Shown: positions 49,631 through 61,399, counted from the stretch's first letter. The stretch: DNA of 64,000 nucleotides from Isoetes taiwanensis (GCA_021234155.1 JAJEKV010000073.1:1646001-1710000); one strand, 5' to 3'. The notes: a model not told the origin generated them from the letters alone. A program made the numbers and translations.

Positions 49631-50195
49631 ACTGCTCTTCCTTCACCTACTTTCCTTGAAACTAGGGCTATTCCTGTTGGGGATCTGAGAAACGTTTTGG
49701 TCTTTCAGAATCGTCTGCATAAAGTAAATTCGCCTGGAAATTGCCATGCGTACTTAGACGACATAAAAAGCTGAAACATAATCACTGAAGTTAATGCTAC
49801 GAAATATCAACACCTTCGACAAATATAGAGTAGACTTCAGAGCTGGTCCCTTTGTTCTGTGCAACAAGAGAATGCCTGTGTTCGAGAAGTGTTCTGGTAA
49901 AGCAAAACCAAGGTATTGCCTTGCCCTAAAGAAAAAACGGGAACAGACAGAGAGGCAGTGCTGATCTACCAGTAAATGATGCAGAAGAACATCCGACTTC
50001 CCATCACGGCCACAGGCATTTTTTTGCAGTAAAAAAGTCCTCGATTCCAAAGAAGGAACGGAATAAAAGGGCATAAATGTAAAAAAACAAAACCCTAGAA
50101 TAGAAGAATCGAGCTTTGCATGCCGTTTGAGTTTTCATGAAGGAAAATTGAAGGGGTAAACCATGGGCAAAATGGTTTTTAGCCATAAAATACTA
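49631..50195. other. Unassigned
   Basis: No gene recognised. Short frames only. Confidence 0.5.
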
Positions 50196-51121
50196 GGAAC
50201 ACTCTAGATATACTGATTAGTAGTTCCCATGCAATACACTTTCGAAATCATATGAAAACCATAGAAAAAATAGTATAAAAATACAAAAGCAACCCCCTGT
50301 TATAATGCTAGATATTTCTTTCAAACTGCAATCCGATCAATCTGCAATTTTCTTCGCAAAATGGGGAGCAGCGTCTCTTGTTTCGGCCACAAATCCAAGC
50401 AAGATGAGGAAAGATTGCAAGTAGAAGAGGTCCGGTGAAAAAGATTCTGAGCACGGCTGTGGAATAGGTCCAAGATGAAAAAAGAAGCCCCGGCGATGCT
50501 TGAAAACAGGGGATCTGACATTTGTATGCAGGCGTCCAATATTTCAAAATCCGGCATTCACATTTGGAACAGCAGAAGAACGCATGGCGTGGTTCAACCG
50601 GCTTGTCGGGCCTCCGAACAAGCTCTTGCCGGCCAGATTCTATGATGAGAAAGACAGGGGATGGGACATGCAGATTGAAAGCTTGCCTGATGCCCGGATT
50701 GTGTTGCATTTTGAGGATTTGGGAACGTATTTTAGTCTCTCCCATCAGGATCGTGTCTTTATATTCAAGAACAAATGTCCTAATCGCCTGCATCTCCGTC
50801 TGGTGTTCAAGAAGATCCACAATGACCGCGAAATTGCATCCGGCTGGCTAATGCATAAGTAAGACCTTGGCTCATTGTTTCAGTATTCTTCTAAATTGGA
50901 TTTTGCACATTAGCTTTGATTTTTTTGTAATTTCATAGTGATGAATGTTGCAGTGTGTTGCAGTGACAAAATTTGGTGCTTTTGCTTAAGCACAAACACA
51001 AATATCTAGCATTATAACAGGGGGTTTTTTTTGTGATTTTGTATGTTTTTTGGCATGGTTTTCATATGATTTCATGGGCGTATTGCACGAGGCATACTAA
51101 TCAGTATATCTAGAGTGCACC
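50196..51121. mobile_element. Terminal-inverted-repeat element, ~926 bp
   Basis: The left arm (50196-50318) and right arm (51000-51121) are inverted repeats of about 120 bp. Both contain CACTCTAGATATACTGATTA, GAAATCATATGAAAACCAT and AACCCCCTGTTATAATGCTA. Long inverted arms around a unique ~680-bp centre suggest a Mutator-like or foldback element. Flanking 9-bp sequences do not match, so the exact ends and target duplication are unresolved. The centre carries an open frame (50500-50862). Confidence 0.8.
50500..50862 (+). CDS. Hypothetical ORF inside the inverted-repeat element
   Basis: A 120-codon frame with mixed composition: AFTFGTAEERMAWFNRLVGP, PNKLLPARFYDEKDRGWDMQ, LPDARIVLHFEDLGTYFSLS. 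It reads like real protein (balanced charged and aromatic residues, few low-complexity runs) but I do not recognise a family. It ends inside the element. It may be a captured exon or exons, because a gtaaga donor-like sequence lies just at its 3' end (near 50860). No transposase motif. Coding status is unproven. Confidence 0.35.
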   Translation: MKTGDLTFVCRRPIFQNPAFTFGTAEERMAWFNRLVGPPNKLLPARFYDEKDRGWDMQIESLPDARIVLHFEDLGTYFSLSHQDRVFIFKNKCPNRLHLRLVFKKIHNDREIASGWLMHK

Positions 51122-51879
51122 AAGTTTTTGCATGCAATTTGTGCAATTTTTGTTTCATGCTCCTCAATGGTTAAGATCAGAGGGCTTACAAAGAAAGCCC
51201 TCTTTTAATCAAAAAGATCAAGGGCTTATAATGAAAGCCCTGATGGCAGCTGCTTACTTGGAGACATGCAGCTATGGAAAGGGAAAGAAATGGAAACATG
51301 TTTGGACTAGGAAGATCGTAATATCAAGAAAGAAAGGTCGTACTGTTCTTCCAACACGTGAATCCCTCCCTCCAGAAAGATATGTGGAGGGTTTCGGGCA
51401 GCAAATTTGGCGATACTGCTGCAACATGTGGAGCCAGGGTCGCCGGAGCTGCACTGGGCTGCCTGCAAGCAGTTTGCAAGCATTACGTAGTTGGCGCATG
51501 ACTGCCCCGAAGATTGGGCAGATGCTGATCCAGTTTTGAAGTAGGAGTTCAGTGTTCTGGCTTCCAGGCAAGGCTTTCGGGGCCACATCTTGTCTTCACA
51601 GTAACGATAGTGCTAAATGGAGGTTCGATTCCTCCAGCTTATTTTCTTCGCAAGATCCAGACTGAGGTCGCTATGGCAGAACATGTTTTGGAGACATATG
51701 CTGGGAGCATCTGGTTTCTGGGTCGTGTGGTTTTTTGGGATTAGGGCAAATACTTTGCTCTGAATGTTATACTACATTTTAATATTCTGCTTAGCAAACA
51801 GATGCACAGATCAAGCTGCGGAGGTGACCAATCTGTTATAAAACTCTAGAAATGGGGCTGAAGATTGCACAGGGGCTGA
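51122..51879. other. Unassigned
   Basis: A 135-codon plus frame (51132-51539) shows no recognised domain. A T-arm-like ggaggttcgattcctcc lies near 51625 without the rest of a tRNA. Confidence 0.45.
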
Positions 51880-52751
51880 AGATTCGCCTACCTACAGAGA
51901 TGTCTGTGAAGGATATACAGGCGTGGAAAGTGAGGATAAAACACTGGCCTCTAAAGCTCAAGCCGGTGGTCCGAATGGTGTACTTCCTGCAAATAACTTA
52001 GTTTCTCCAGTGGAAGAAAAATCTGAGTTGAAGAAAGGAAAAAAGTCAGTGCTTGTCAAGCAAGAGGAACGTGAGACTGGAGTCATTAGCTGGGGTGTTT
52101 TAAAAAGGTCAGTAATGTGGCAACAGCCGAACTCTATCATTTCAATTACGAGTTGATAAAGCGCCTTCTGATTGCAGATATACAAAGGCGCTGGGAGGCT
52201 TATGGGTTGTGTTTTTTTTGTTTATGTGTTATTTTCTGACTGAAGCATTTAGGCTAAGCAGTAGTAACTGGCTTAGTTACTGGTCAGATACCTCTCTTCC
52301 TAAAACTCATGGTCCAGGCTTTTACAATGGAATATATGCAGCAATATTGCTTGCCCAGGTACGTTTGTAGTTCTAGATAAGTTTCCATTTTTCTTACATA
52401 ATTTTACATTAGCGGACAACAATATGCAGGTAACAGTGACATTATCCAATTCCTTTTGGCTTGTTTTGTCAAGCCTGACGGCTGCAGAACGCCTTCATAT
52501 CAGTATGCTTACATCAATATTAAGAGCTCCAATGCTCTTTTTCCATTCGAATCCGATTGGTCGTATAATAAATCGATTTGCAAAACACAGGCGATATTAA
52601 TCGAAGTGTTGCGATGTGGGCAAACATGTTTTTGAATATGTTTTTCCAACTTCTGTCAACATTTGTGCTTATTGGCATTGTGAATACATTGTCACTTTGG
52701 GCAATCCTGCCTCTTTTGATACTTTTTTACGTTGCTTATGTTTATTTTCAG
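51880..52751 (+). pseudogene. Fragment of an ABCC (MRP-type) transporter, three exons
   Basis: Plant ABCC proteins are vacuolar or plasma-membrane pumps for glutathione and other conjugates. Exon a (to 52107) carries the linker after NBD1: KKGKKSVLVKQEERETGVIS and WGVLKR, split across a phase-2 intron (52108-52177). Exon b (52178-52358) starts YTKALGGLWVVFFLFMCYFL and includes [20 protein letters not shown] in the second membrane domain. Exon c (52430-52751) reads [20 protein letters not shown], then [15 protein letters not shown] 2-nt deletion near 52585 shifts the frame before [16 protein letters not shown], which then continues to [19 protein letters not shown] and a gt donor. Both nucleotide-binding domains are absent. 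Introns are retained. It is closest to plant ABCC1/ABCC2-type proteins from memory of the family. Confidence 0.92.
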
Positions 52752-53175
52752 GTATTTGCCTATCCGTAACCTGATCTTGTTGGCCTCATTCTATTGCTGG
52801 AACTATCAGATATACTGCTTGTCTGCAATTGTCATATTTGTTTTTAGTCCAATCTTGTTGGGATACCATATAACTGCAGTAATCACACTATTGAATCAAG
52901 CAATGCTTCTTTCCTGGTGTTTGTCTCTTTGGGGTCGAGCTTTGTATTTGTAGTGCCTTTGCATGCTTATGTTTATATCCAATTTGCTATCTGTACAGTT
53001 TTTATTCCGGTTTTTGGTATGTCTGCATTGACTTATAAGCGGTAACCAATGTGTTTGCGTATATTTGGGTGGCTCTTGGTATGCAATGCAGGGAATTGAG
53101 ATTACAAAATGTACTCATAGTGTTTACGATGGAAATAATTTGTTCGTCTTGATATTATTGTGCTTTCTAGTAATT
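52752..53175. other. Sequence after the ABCC fragment
   Basis: The next ABCC exon expected after YFQ is not found. The DNA has no recognised feature, so the captured segment probably ends within or just after this intron. Confidence 0.5.
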
Positions 53176-53290
53176 AATATTTAGGCCCAAAAAGTTTACC
53201 TATGTTCTCTTTAGTTAGGGCCCGAAGGGCCCAATATTTAGGCCCAAAAAGTTTACCTATGTTTGCTTTAGTTAGGGCCCGAAGGGCCCA
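53176..53290. repeat. ~58-bp tandem duplication with GGGCCC palindromes
   Basis: Two units (about 53176-53233 and 53234-53290) contain taggcccaaaaagtttacct and each ends in the palindrome gggcccgaagggccc-like sequence. They directly precede MITE copy 2. Confidence 0.8.
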
Positions 53291-53763
53291 AAATTTTTTT
53301 AATATAACAATCAACACACAACTACCATTAACATTATTAACACAAATCATTGCATTTAACACATTTAAAATAAAATCCCCCTTAAACCCCCTTTGGTTTG
53401 GGTGCATATTCACACGGGGGGTTACGTAGGGCAGCGAGAGCCCCAAAAATATATTTACAATACATGTATAAAATTAACACCATTAAGTACATTCTTTCAA
53501 ATCTTATAGTATTTCGCAAACCTTAATATACAGTATACAAAAACTTGTACATGCATACCCCACAAACGAGGATCGCTATGTACGGTCCAGATCTTGGAAT
53601 AAAGGGCAAATATGCCCATCCGACAGCTCTCGTTGCCCGGAGTAACCCCCCGTGTGAATATGCACCCAAACCAAAGGGGGTTTAAGGGGGGTTTTATTTT
53701 AAATGTGTTAAATGCAATGGTTTGTGTTAATAATGTTAATGGTAGTTGTGTGTTGATTGTTAA
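53291..53763. mobile_element. MITE copy 2, both arms present
   Basis: The left arm (53291-53444) and right arm (53625-53763) are inverted repeats of about 140-150 bp sharing aacacatttaaaataaaatc, ccccctttggtttgggtgca and cacacggggggtta. The centre matches MITE copy 1 in inverted orientation (...cctcgtttgtggggtatgca... on the minus strand). It is non-coding. The two copies show one family with long inverted arms and a short conserved centre. Confidence 0.85.
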
Positions 53764-54189
53764 TGGTAGTTGTGTGTCATCACAATAGAGTCCTGCGGTA
53801 TACCCATTTGTCCAAGCCTTCGCTGCCTCTGTTTTGTGGGAACCCACATCCCAATTTGTGCTATCTGATGCAGACCCGATCTGGAAGGGTTTTTTATTCA
53901 ATCTGTATTGGAGCAAATTTCTTGACTTTGGATTCAGGCCTGGCTTGGATTTGTAATGGCTAAGCTTGGTCTGAAACATAAACATTTTCTTTTTCTATGG
54001 ATAACCATAGAAAATCAGCAAGAACAATGGTAGCTACAGCTTTTATTCTTGTAAAACAATGGAATTTGTGGATTTTATGGCTTTTATATATTGCTGTTTT
54101 GGAGCCCTCAAATCGAAGGGGAAATATGCTAGGAAATTGAGTATGAAATTGAGTTATTCCTAAGTTTTTCTCTTTCCAACATTATGTTG
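53764..54189. other. Unassigned
   Basis: No gene recognised. Confidence 0.5.
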
Positions 54190-54862
54190 TTTTTACACCC
54201 ACATCCTTTATAAAAAAAACAATTCATCATTTGTTTTTAAAACGGCGTCATTTAGAACCGCGACCTTTATTATGTTTCTAAAATCACGGCATATATTGTT
54301 TTGGAAAAACAACACCTAAAGGTCTTTACTTTTATAAAGAACTACATGTGATTTGTATGTAAAACTATATATCAAAATTCCTTCTCATCAGAAAAACATT
54401 ATTGGAAAACAACAGCTATTCTTGAGTAATCACATATCATTTTTCCTGAAAATCAACACTTGGAAACAACATAGCTAAGAAAAAAAACCCAGAAACCTAC
54501 GTGTAGTTTCTAGCAAAGTCGGACAAAATTCTTTACGTGGTTTTTCAGTGTTGTTTTTCTGCAAAACAACAGTTAAAAGCAATATGTGGATCTTTTAAGT
54601 TTATTGAGAACGACATGTCTACTTTTTTGGAAAACAACACTTGAAAACTATAGCTACTTTAAAAAACAACATGTAGAAACAGATGTTAATTTCTACGCGT
54701 AGATAATTTTGACAAAATTCTACGTGTAGATTTTTTCCGAAAAAAACTACATGTATAAAAATTTTGTTAAAAACTACACGTCATTTCTAGCAAATCCGGA
54801 CAAAAAACAACACGTAGTTTTTTGGTGTTGTTTTTTTGCAAAAAAGACACTGAAAAACAACA
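54190..54862. repeat. Right subterminal array of element 2
   Basis: Many copies of AAACAACAC/AAAACTACA(C/T)G and inverted GTGTTGTTTTT, e.g. aacaacacgtagttttttgg. It leads into the CACTA-ending terminus at 54863-54889. Confidence 0.7.
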
Positions 54863-54889
54863 TGTGGACCCAGTTTTGGGGTGGTAGTG

Positions 54890-55861
54890 TTTTCTATGTT
54901 GACACATCCTGTCTTAGAGGTTACAAGATTTGAGGATAATCCTTCTAATTCTTGATTCGATGCCGTTGTGTTGACCATATCGATTTGTTTCTCCGGTTTG
55001 GCAGTCCTTGTTGCCACTATAAGATTGATGACAATGTTGAGTGCTTTACCACTTCGGACTGTGCAACCTCTCTTCTTGAGAATTAAGTCTATTTGTATCA
55101 TGTGGGGGGATTATAATCTTGAGTAATCGATTATTAATGCTGGTACTTGATCCCCCATGGTGTCTCCTCTTGGTGGTGCTTGATCTCCAATCTCTAAGGT
55201 AGAAGGTCATTATGATCTTGAGATGGTGCTGTCCAGGTTGATGTAGATGCTCTGAAGAATTGGGGCTGACGAGGAAGAAGCCAGTTGCAGTTTGGTCATG
55301 CTGCCATTCTTGGGCAGTTTGGCCTTGATGGTTTGTAATTCTTCCTTATTTAAAACACCTCTGCTTGAAGTCTAGATCTCATATTGCCATCGGCCTGTGA
55401 GATGATTGCCCTCCTAGAAAATTTGTTTAGTCTCATCTCTAAAACTCATGATGTGAATAGTTGATGAAGTAATCTACATGTTGGTGGTGGAGCTATGACA
55501 ACAGTCTGTCGATATGTTGTCTTTTCTCGAGACAATATGGCACTAGAAGGATATCCTTGGCTGGACGATGTTTCTTCCCATTGTGATCAGTGACATAAGT
55601 GCCTTGGTGCCCCTTGACTATGGAAATAGCCCTTGACAATTCATGTGTTTGTTCTTGATGTCCCAATGGTCTTTTCTGTAGTTAAGCTTCCATGTTTCTC
55701 ATACTTGATCTTTGACTTGTCAAAGTTTCCTCCGCGATGTTATTTGCTGCTTTCGAATTGCTTGATGTGGTCGAGTAGCTCCTTTATTGAGGTGTCAAAT
55801 CTTGCTACTACCTCTGTTATGCGGTGCTCAGTCACTCCATAACCTCCATAGCCTAGTGGGC
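54890..55861. other. Unassigned, possibly antisense retroelement sequence
   Basis: On the minus strand near 55740-55840 a frame reads MTEHRITEVVARFDTSIKEL followed by LDHIKQFESSK and a stop. The coiled, charged wording resembles the start of a gag-like or small coiled protein, but I cannot assign it. Nothing else is recognised. Confidence 0.3.
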
Positions 55862-57079
55862 TGTGGCGTTCCCCAGAAATATACGCCATAAATACATATA
55901 TTTCTGGGCCAGTCACCATATAAATCTACCATTTATAGCCTTGTACACCATAGTAGGTGGAAAAAGGGAGCATGGCTAAGTTATTTACATAGCTTAGCCA
56001 ACCTTAGGCTTAAGGCCATTTCTACATGGCCTTACCCTATGGGGCACTCGCCACATGGAAGCACCCAATTGGAGCCACGTGGCAGTGACATGGAACCCTA
56101 ACCTATAAGTACCCTAACTCTAACCGTAGGCCACTTTTTGGCTCCACCTGCCTTGAGACCTGTTCTTCACTCGAAACTCCATTTTGAGCACCATTCGTTG
56201 CAGCATAGCTCTGATCGACATCCCCAAGGCAGTGCACTCATGAGAAGGAGGAGGAACTACCCGACTGATCAACAAGTCATGGAGACCCCAGAAGCTGGAG
56301 GAAGCTCATTCGGAGCAGGTATTCAAAGTAGCCTCATAGTTAGATCATCTTGAACCTAGGATTCTAGATGAGCTAGCATCTTATCTTGCTAGTAGAGCCT
56401 TCCTAGAACTACTAGTCTAGATTTCGAATTCTAAGGAAGGAACCCTAACAAGTAGGTAGATTCATGTGTGTAGATTAGATGTTATCTTCTTTATTCATTA
56501 TAATTATGTTGATGTACGATGTTGGCTGATCTTATGTTTGCACCTCTTGTGTATTGGGAAGGGGGGTAGAGACCTAATAGCCATTATCTAGATGATGCTC
56601 CTAGTTTTGACCCCTTAGTTCCTATTATTATGCGGCCTGTGTATAGAAACCCATCCAGCTACAGGGGCTATGAAGTGACTTAGCACCACACAACAGGGCT
56701 TATGGCAAAGTGGAGGGAGGTCCCTGCTGAGCGCAGCTATTAGAGACCCATAGCGGGCTAGGCCTGTAGTCGATCGCTTCGTGTAGGCCGGGTACGGGTC
56801 TGACACTTCTTGGGTCAATGGTATCGCCCTGACTCTCAAGAATTGCAGGTGTTGGTCTGGCTCTTGTTTTGAAGAGTTCAGTCGTGCATGGATCATGTGT
56901 CACCACGATTCTTTAGCTGCCCATGGAACCATTAGACCTCGGGAAGAGGAGGTGCAACCCTTCCTACCTTATTGGACGAGGGAGATGCAACCCGGAGTAG
57001 TCTCAATGGGTGATACCATGAGACTACGTATCCGGCAGGTTGTAGTCATGCCAGAGCCCGATGTAGCCCATCTGCAATG
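55862..57079 (+). mobile_element. Diverged LTR fragment of the 9-19 kb family
   Basis: Begins TGTGGCGTTCCCCAGA, parallel to TGTGACGTTCCACATA of the complete LTR read on its coding strand. Collinear matches follow: ggggggtagagacct, tgcggcctgtg, gggctaggcctg, gccgggtacgggtctgacac and catctgcaatg. After about 1.2 kb, where about 0.4 kb of LTR should remain, the sequence is interrupted by the poly(T) end of LINE 2. No gypsy interior is seen at either side, so it is a solo or partial LTR, clearly older than the 9-19 kb pair. Confidence 0.85.
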
Positions 57080-57103
57080 TTTTTTTTTTTTTTTTTTTTT
57101 TTT
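57080..57103 (-). other. LINE 2 poly(A) tail
   Basis: 24 T on the plus strand. The intact length points to a recent insertion. Confidence 0.95.
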
Positions 57104-57239
57104 GAAGGACGAAAGCCAAAAAGTTTATTAATCAGAGAAAAAGTACAAAATTTACATGTCTCATCTAACTGTGTAAGCACACAGAGATGCCACAGGAGCA
57201 CGAGCCTGGAGCACAATGTACTTACTCCAGAATAGGAGA

Positions 57240-60200
57240 CTAATGATAAGAATCAATCCGAAGATACTGAATCCAGATGCGTTCCACCAGTTCTGAGTCA
57301 ACGGAAGAACACTCGTAGGCTGTCAATATCTTTTTCGGGCCATTTTGTAATAACACCGTTGTGCGAGATGAATAAATGCCCCGAAGATGTGAGGTTCGCG
57401 ACGCCCCATATCGACCATAGGAGCCAACCGGAACCAAGATGAAATGCCGTTTGTTTAGCTGGAGGCCATGCGTTGGGATAGGACGCCAAAAGGATGCATC
57501 GGCAGTCCAATGAACTGTTAAACAAACCTTGTAGCCAGGACCACGCTGGTTGAACCTCAGGACAATCAAAGAAACAATGCTCAAGAGTCTCAACGTCCGA
57601 GAGGCAGAGCGGGCATACTGCAGATATCCGAGGATCATAGCGATGTCGAAAGGCATTAACCCGCAGGCACCTGTGGATAACCTGCCACCACAGTACAGAG
57701 ACTTTAGGGTGGAGCAACCTATCCCAAAGCCATCGCCATGTACGACACAAAGTGGGCTGTGGAACATGTAGGTGCCACCCATCTGGCAACTGGAGGGGTT
57801 GTGGTGCTAAAAGAAGGCGATATACTGATCTGACAAATTGCTTGCCTTTGTGAATATTTTCATGACAGCCCCATGGTACCCTTTCAGCAGCACCAACTTG
57901 CACTATGAGAGGCAAATTTTCCGCGACCTTCTCCCATAGAGATACATCCCAACGAGAGAGCAGGAACTTCGCCTGAAATTCAGGCCAAGACAGTAGGCGG
58001 CCCTCCTCATACCATGCTTGAATAGAGACAACACCTGCAAGAACCCACCGTCTCTGTGTAAGGGGATGAACTGAGGCTGCCAATGGAGGTGCTGAGGGGT
58101 CTGGAGGCAGTGGTGCCCACCACCATGGAGTCTCCAATAGGGTGTGGATAGAGGGGCATGGCCCGGAAGAGATGTCTGATCGCCTCCCATCTTTGCCAAC
58201 AAGCCACATAAAAAAAATGGAGAAGCGCTCGAAAAGGCTGCAGAGTCCGAAATAAAGCCCAAGGTAGGAATGGTTTGATGACCTTCTTGCCTAGAGGGAT
58301 ACGGTGACCAAGAGCTTGTCTAAGAAGGCGTGAACCGGGGAGAGTCATCCTCACCATTCAGAGTCTCCAAATGAACTTTGAAATAAGCACTTTGCTCAAA
58401 GAAGAAGTCCATCATACCCGACCACCACGCCCATTTTGGAAGGATGCGCCGACCAAGCCACCTTAACCACGGCACCTTCCTCGAAGACTGCCCAAATAAA
58501 GTTCGAACTATTGCAATGAGCTCACGCACTTTGATCCGTGGTGCTAGCGATGGGATGCCATATAAACATGGGTATTACTCGGACCGACTTGGCCATCGTA
58601 ATGCGACACCGCAAGAGACAACTTAGCAGTGGACCACCAGAATAAGTGCTTCTCCGAACCCCTAATGATCTCCTCCCATGCAGCTCCCAATCCCCAACAA
58701 CTTGATGGCATGTCCATGCGCAAGTAATTTCCATGGATAATCGTGAACACATGCCGGAGCCGGATTATCCAATGTCCACAAAGCTGTACACTTCTGCCAC
58801 CCCACAAGAACACTGGAAGCCAGTGAAAAAGTGTCTAAAAGCATTTTGGCAGCAACAAGATTCTCATCATTAGCGACTAGGAAGAGGAACGTGTCGTCTG
58901 CATGTTGATTGCAAACCTCTTGGGTGCCGTCCTCCATTGCAAGACCATGGAGAAGTCCCTCTGTCGTTGCAATGGTGAATAACTGTGACAAAGCCTCTGC
59001 AACAATTGTGAAAAGCAATGGTGCTAAAGGGCATCCCTGACGAATACCACGACCGAGTGAAAAAGCATGTGACGGCTCACCATGGAACAGGACAGTCGCC
59101 TGAGCAGAGATATGCAGCTTCATAATATCTAATGTGAATTGTTCCCCAAATCCCAGTTTTAGCATACAACGACGCATGAATTCCCAGCTGACACTGTCAT
59201 AAGCTTTTGCAAAATCAAGCTTAAGGTATGCAACTGGAAGGTTTTGCCTACATGCCCAATAAATTCCCTCGTAAGCAGCAGCAACATTATTCAAAATGCA
59301 CCGTTTTGGAAGAAAACCTGACTGGGTTGTTGAGATGGACTCTGCCAAGATGTCCTTTACCCGCTCTGCAAAAGCCTTGGCGAAGATCTTATATACGGAT
59401 GACAATAAGGTGATGGGCCGCCAATCTGAAATAGTCTGAGGATCCTTGACCTTGGGGATGAGTGAGATGGCACCTGTGTTTAGACTTCTATCCAAAGCAG
59501 TGGACCGCCGAAAGTTACAGAAAGCATCATACACATCTGGCTCCAGCCATTCCCAATACTCCTGGAAGAACTCAATTGGCAAACCATCCAAACCTGGGCA
59601 TTTGCCTCTTTTCAGTTCAAAGACTGCCGATTTTAAATCGTCAGCTGTCATAGCCACCTCTATTGACTCGCGCTGCTCACCAGAGATGATGGGGAAAATC
59701 CTAGATAAAACAGCATCTTGCATTTCTGATTGAAAGGGAAGATGTTTCTCAGCAAAAAATGTCTGGAAGTGGTTATGTAGATGCTATCTGAGTTCAGTCG
59801 GCTCTGTCAGCAACGAACCATTCGGCAAAAGCAATGAGGACATGGTTGATGTCATGCGACGCCTTTTAGCTGCACGAAAAAAGAAGCCCGTACAACGGTC
59901 TCCATCACGAAACCACTGCAGACCTGTCTTCATCTTTGCTTGCTGAATTTGCTTCTCCTCCAATGCTTGGATCTGTTCCAAAATATCACGATCATGAACA
60001 CCTGGAAGACGCCCCTGTCGAGAATGGAGCAGGTCCTGATACAAAGTGTCCAGTAAAGCACGACCTGCTGCTGCAGACTCTCGACCCCACTCTTTGGCAA
60101 AACCCTTGACTGCCGCAATTGCATCCACTATGCCAGTCATACCTCGACGTCGATTGAAGGCAGTTGTCCAAGTATTCTTGCAACCTTCTTGAAAGTCAGC

Positions 60201-60975
60201 ATCCTTTAAGAACTTCACGTTCAAGCGAAAACACGTCCTTCCAGGCCGCCGCTGCTGCAGAGGCTCGTCTGAAATGAGTTGCGGATGGTGGTCTGAAACT
60301 GAGTTATCTCTGAGACAGAATCGAAAGAGACCTAGAAGTGCTGCAACTGTATCTGCATTCCAATAAGCTCTATCCAACTGAGAGCTTGCGCGACCCCCAC
60401 CAACTTGACCATTGCACCAAGTGAAGGCACCTTCACCATCAATCTACGAGAGGTTGCAGTCATGGAGTAGACGAAGCCATTGCTGGCGTTCAAAACCAGA
60501 CACCACTGTAGAGGTCGCCCCCAACCGATCAGACTCCACTTCCACCATATTGAGATCCCCAACAAGAAGCCATGAAATGTGGCAGGCTGAGTATCTTCCC
60601 TCGCAAAGAGGCCCACAGTGAAGCTCTCTGGTGCGGTCTATTGTGGGCATAAACATTAATTAGACCATATTTAACCCCTTGCTCCTGCCATACAATTAGG
60701 GCCCAACGACCAAAGCGATCAGCCTGAGTAAAGATGACTGGCAAGGAAGGAAGCCATGCTATCACGACCCCTGCACTGGCAGAATCAGCTGCTGCGGTAA
60801 GGACATTAAACTTGCGACCAATCATGTCTGCAAGCTTTGATACGTCTCCCTTACGACACTTATGCTCTTGAAGACATACAAACTGAGCATCCAATCTAGA
60901 TAAGTAAAAAGAAATACGACTCCGCTTGAGGGGGGAGGAGGCTACCCCCTGAACATTCCATGAGACTAACCGCAT
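57240..60975 (-). pseudogene. LINE 2 ORF2: endonuclease, RT, zinc-binding C-terminus
   Basis: The endonuclease begins MRLVSWNVQGVASSPLKRSR (60975) with FVCLQEHK. After a frameshift near 60560 it continues as WLLVGDLNMVEVESDRLGA. The connector is in frame at 59784-60377 and ends in a stop at 59784-59786. Reverse transcriptase follows at 58662-59723 with KCPGLDGLPIEFFQ, KLDFAKAYDSVSW and GIRQGCPLAPLLF. The catalytic box reads QHADDTFLF (HADD at 58893-58904), with His where Tyr is usual. The C-terminus (57298-58209) holds an RVT zinc-binding domain: VSVLWWQVIHRCLRVNAF, CPLCLSDVETLEHCFFDCPE. Several frameshifts make it inactive as read. Confidence 0.9.
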
Positions 60976-61388
60976 TGATCTTGTGATGGGGCCAATTCAG
61001 ATGAGACCACTGGTGTCTCAAGGGAACTTGAGGATGTTTCCTGGGCACCTGGCATGGCAGCAACCTCATCAACCAAATCAGCCCACTGAAGTGGATCAAA
61101 GCGACCATCATGGGATGCAATGGGAGGGGCAGTGCCATCTGAAGCAGGAACTGAGGGCCGGGACGCAAAGGAATTAGATCCCTTAGCAGACTTTCGTGGT
61201 TGACGAAGAGCCGGTGGATGTTTAGGCGGTAGGTGGATGCCACGCCGATCAATGTCCATATACTGCCCACGAGCCTCTTCAATTTGCTCTTTGGATTTCT
61301 GGATTTCAGCCAGTCTCAACATTTGGTGATCCAGAGACTGAGGTGGAGGAGCTGCAACTAGAAGAGCAGGGGGGGCAACCACAGGCAC
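60966..61388 (-). pseudogene. LINE 2 ORF1, C-terminal part
   Basis: A 140-codon frame, Pro/Ala-rich at its start, then LRLAEIQKSKEQIEEARGQY (helical) and a Ser/Pro-rich tail. It ends in TAG and overlaps the ORF2 ATG by 10 nt (ATGCGGTTAG), a stop-start overlap like that in LINE 1. The upstream part of ORF1 lies 1.4 kb away at 62774-63382. Confidence 0.7.
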
Positions 61389-61399
61389 AGGGAAAACTC

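Noticed and set aside
50308-50820. 170-codon minus-strand frame
   Set aside because: Antisense to the 120-codon plus frame in the same inverted-repeat element and running into an arm; neither is proven and the plus frame has the more protein-like composition.
51620-51645. tRNA gene
   Set aside because: Only a T-arm-like ggaggttcgattcctcc; the rest of the cloverleaf is missing.
55862-57079. Complete solo LTR
   Set aside because: The 3' ~0.4 kb is missing at the LINE 2 insertion, so only a fragment can be claimed.
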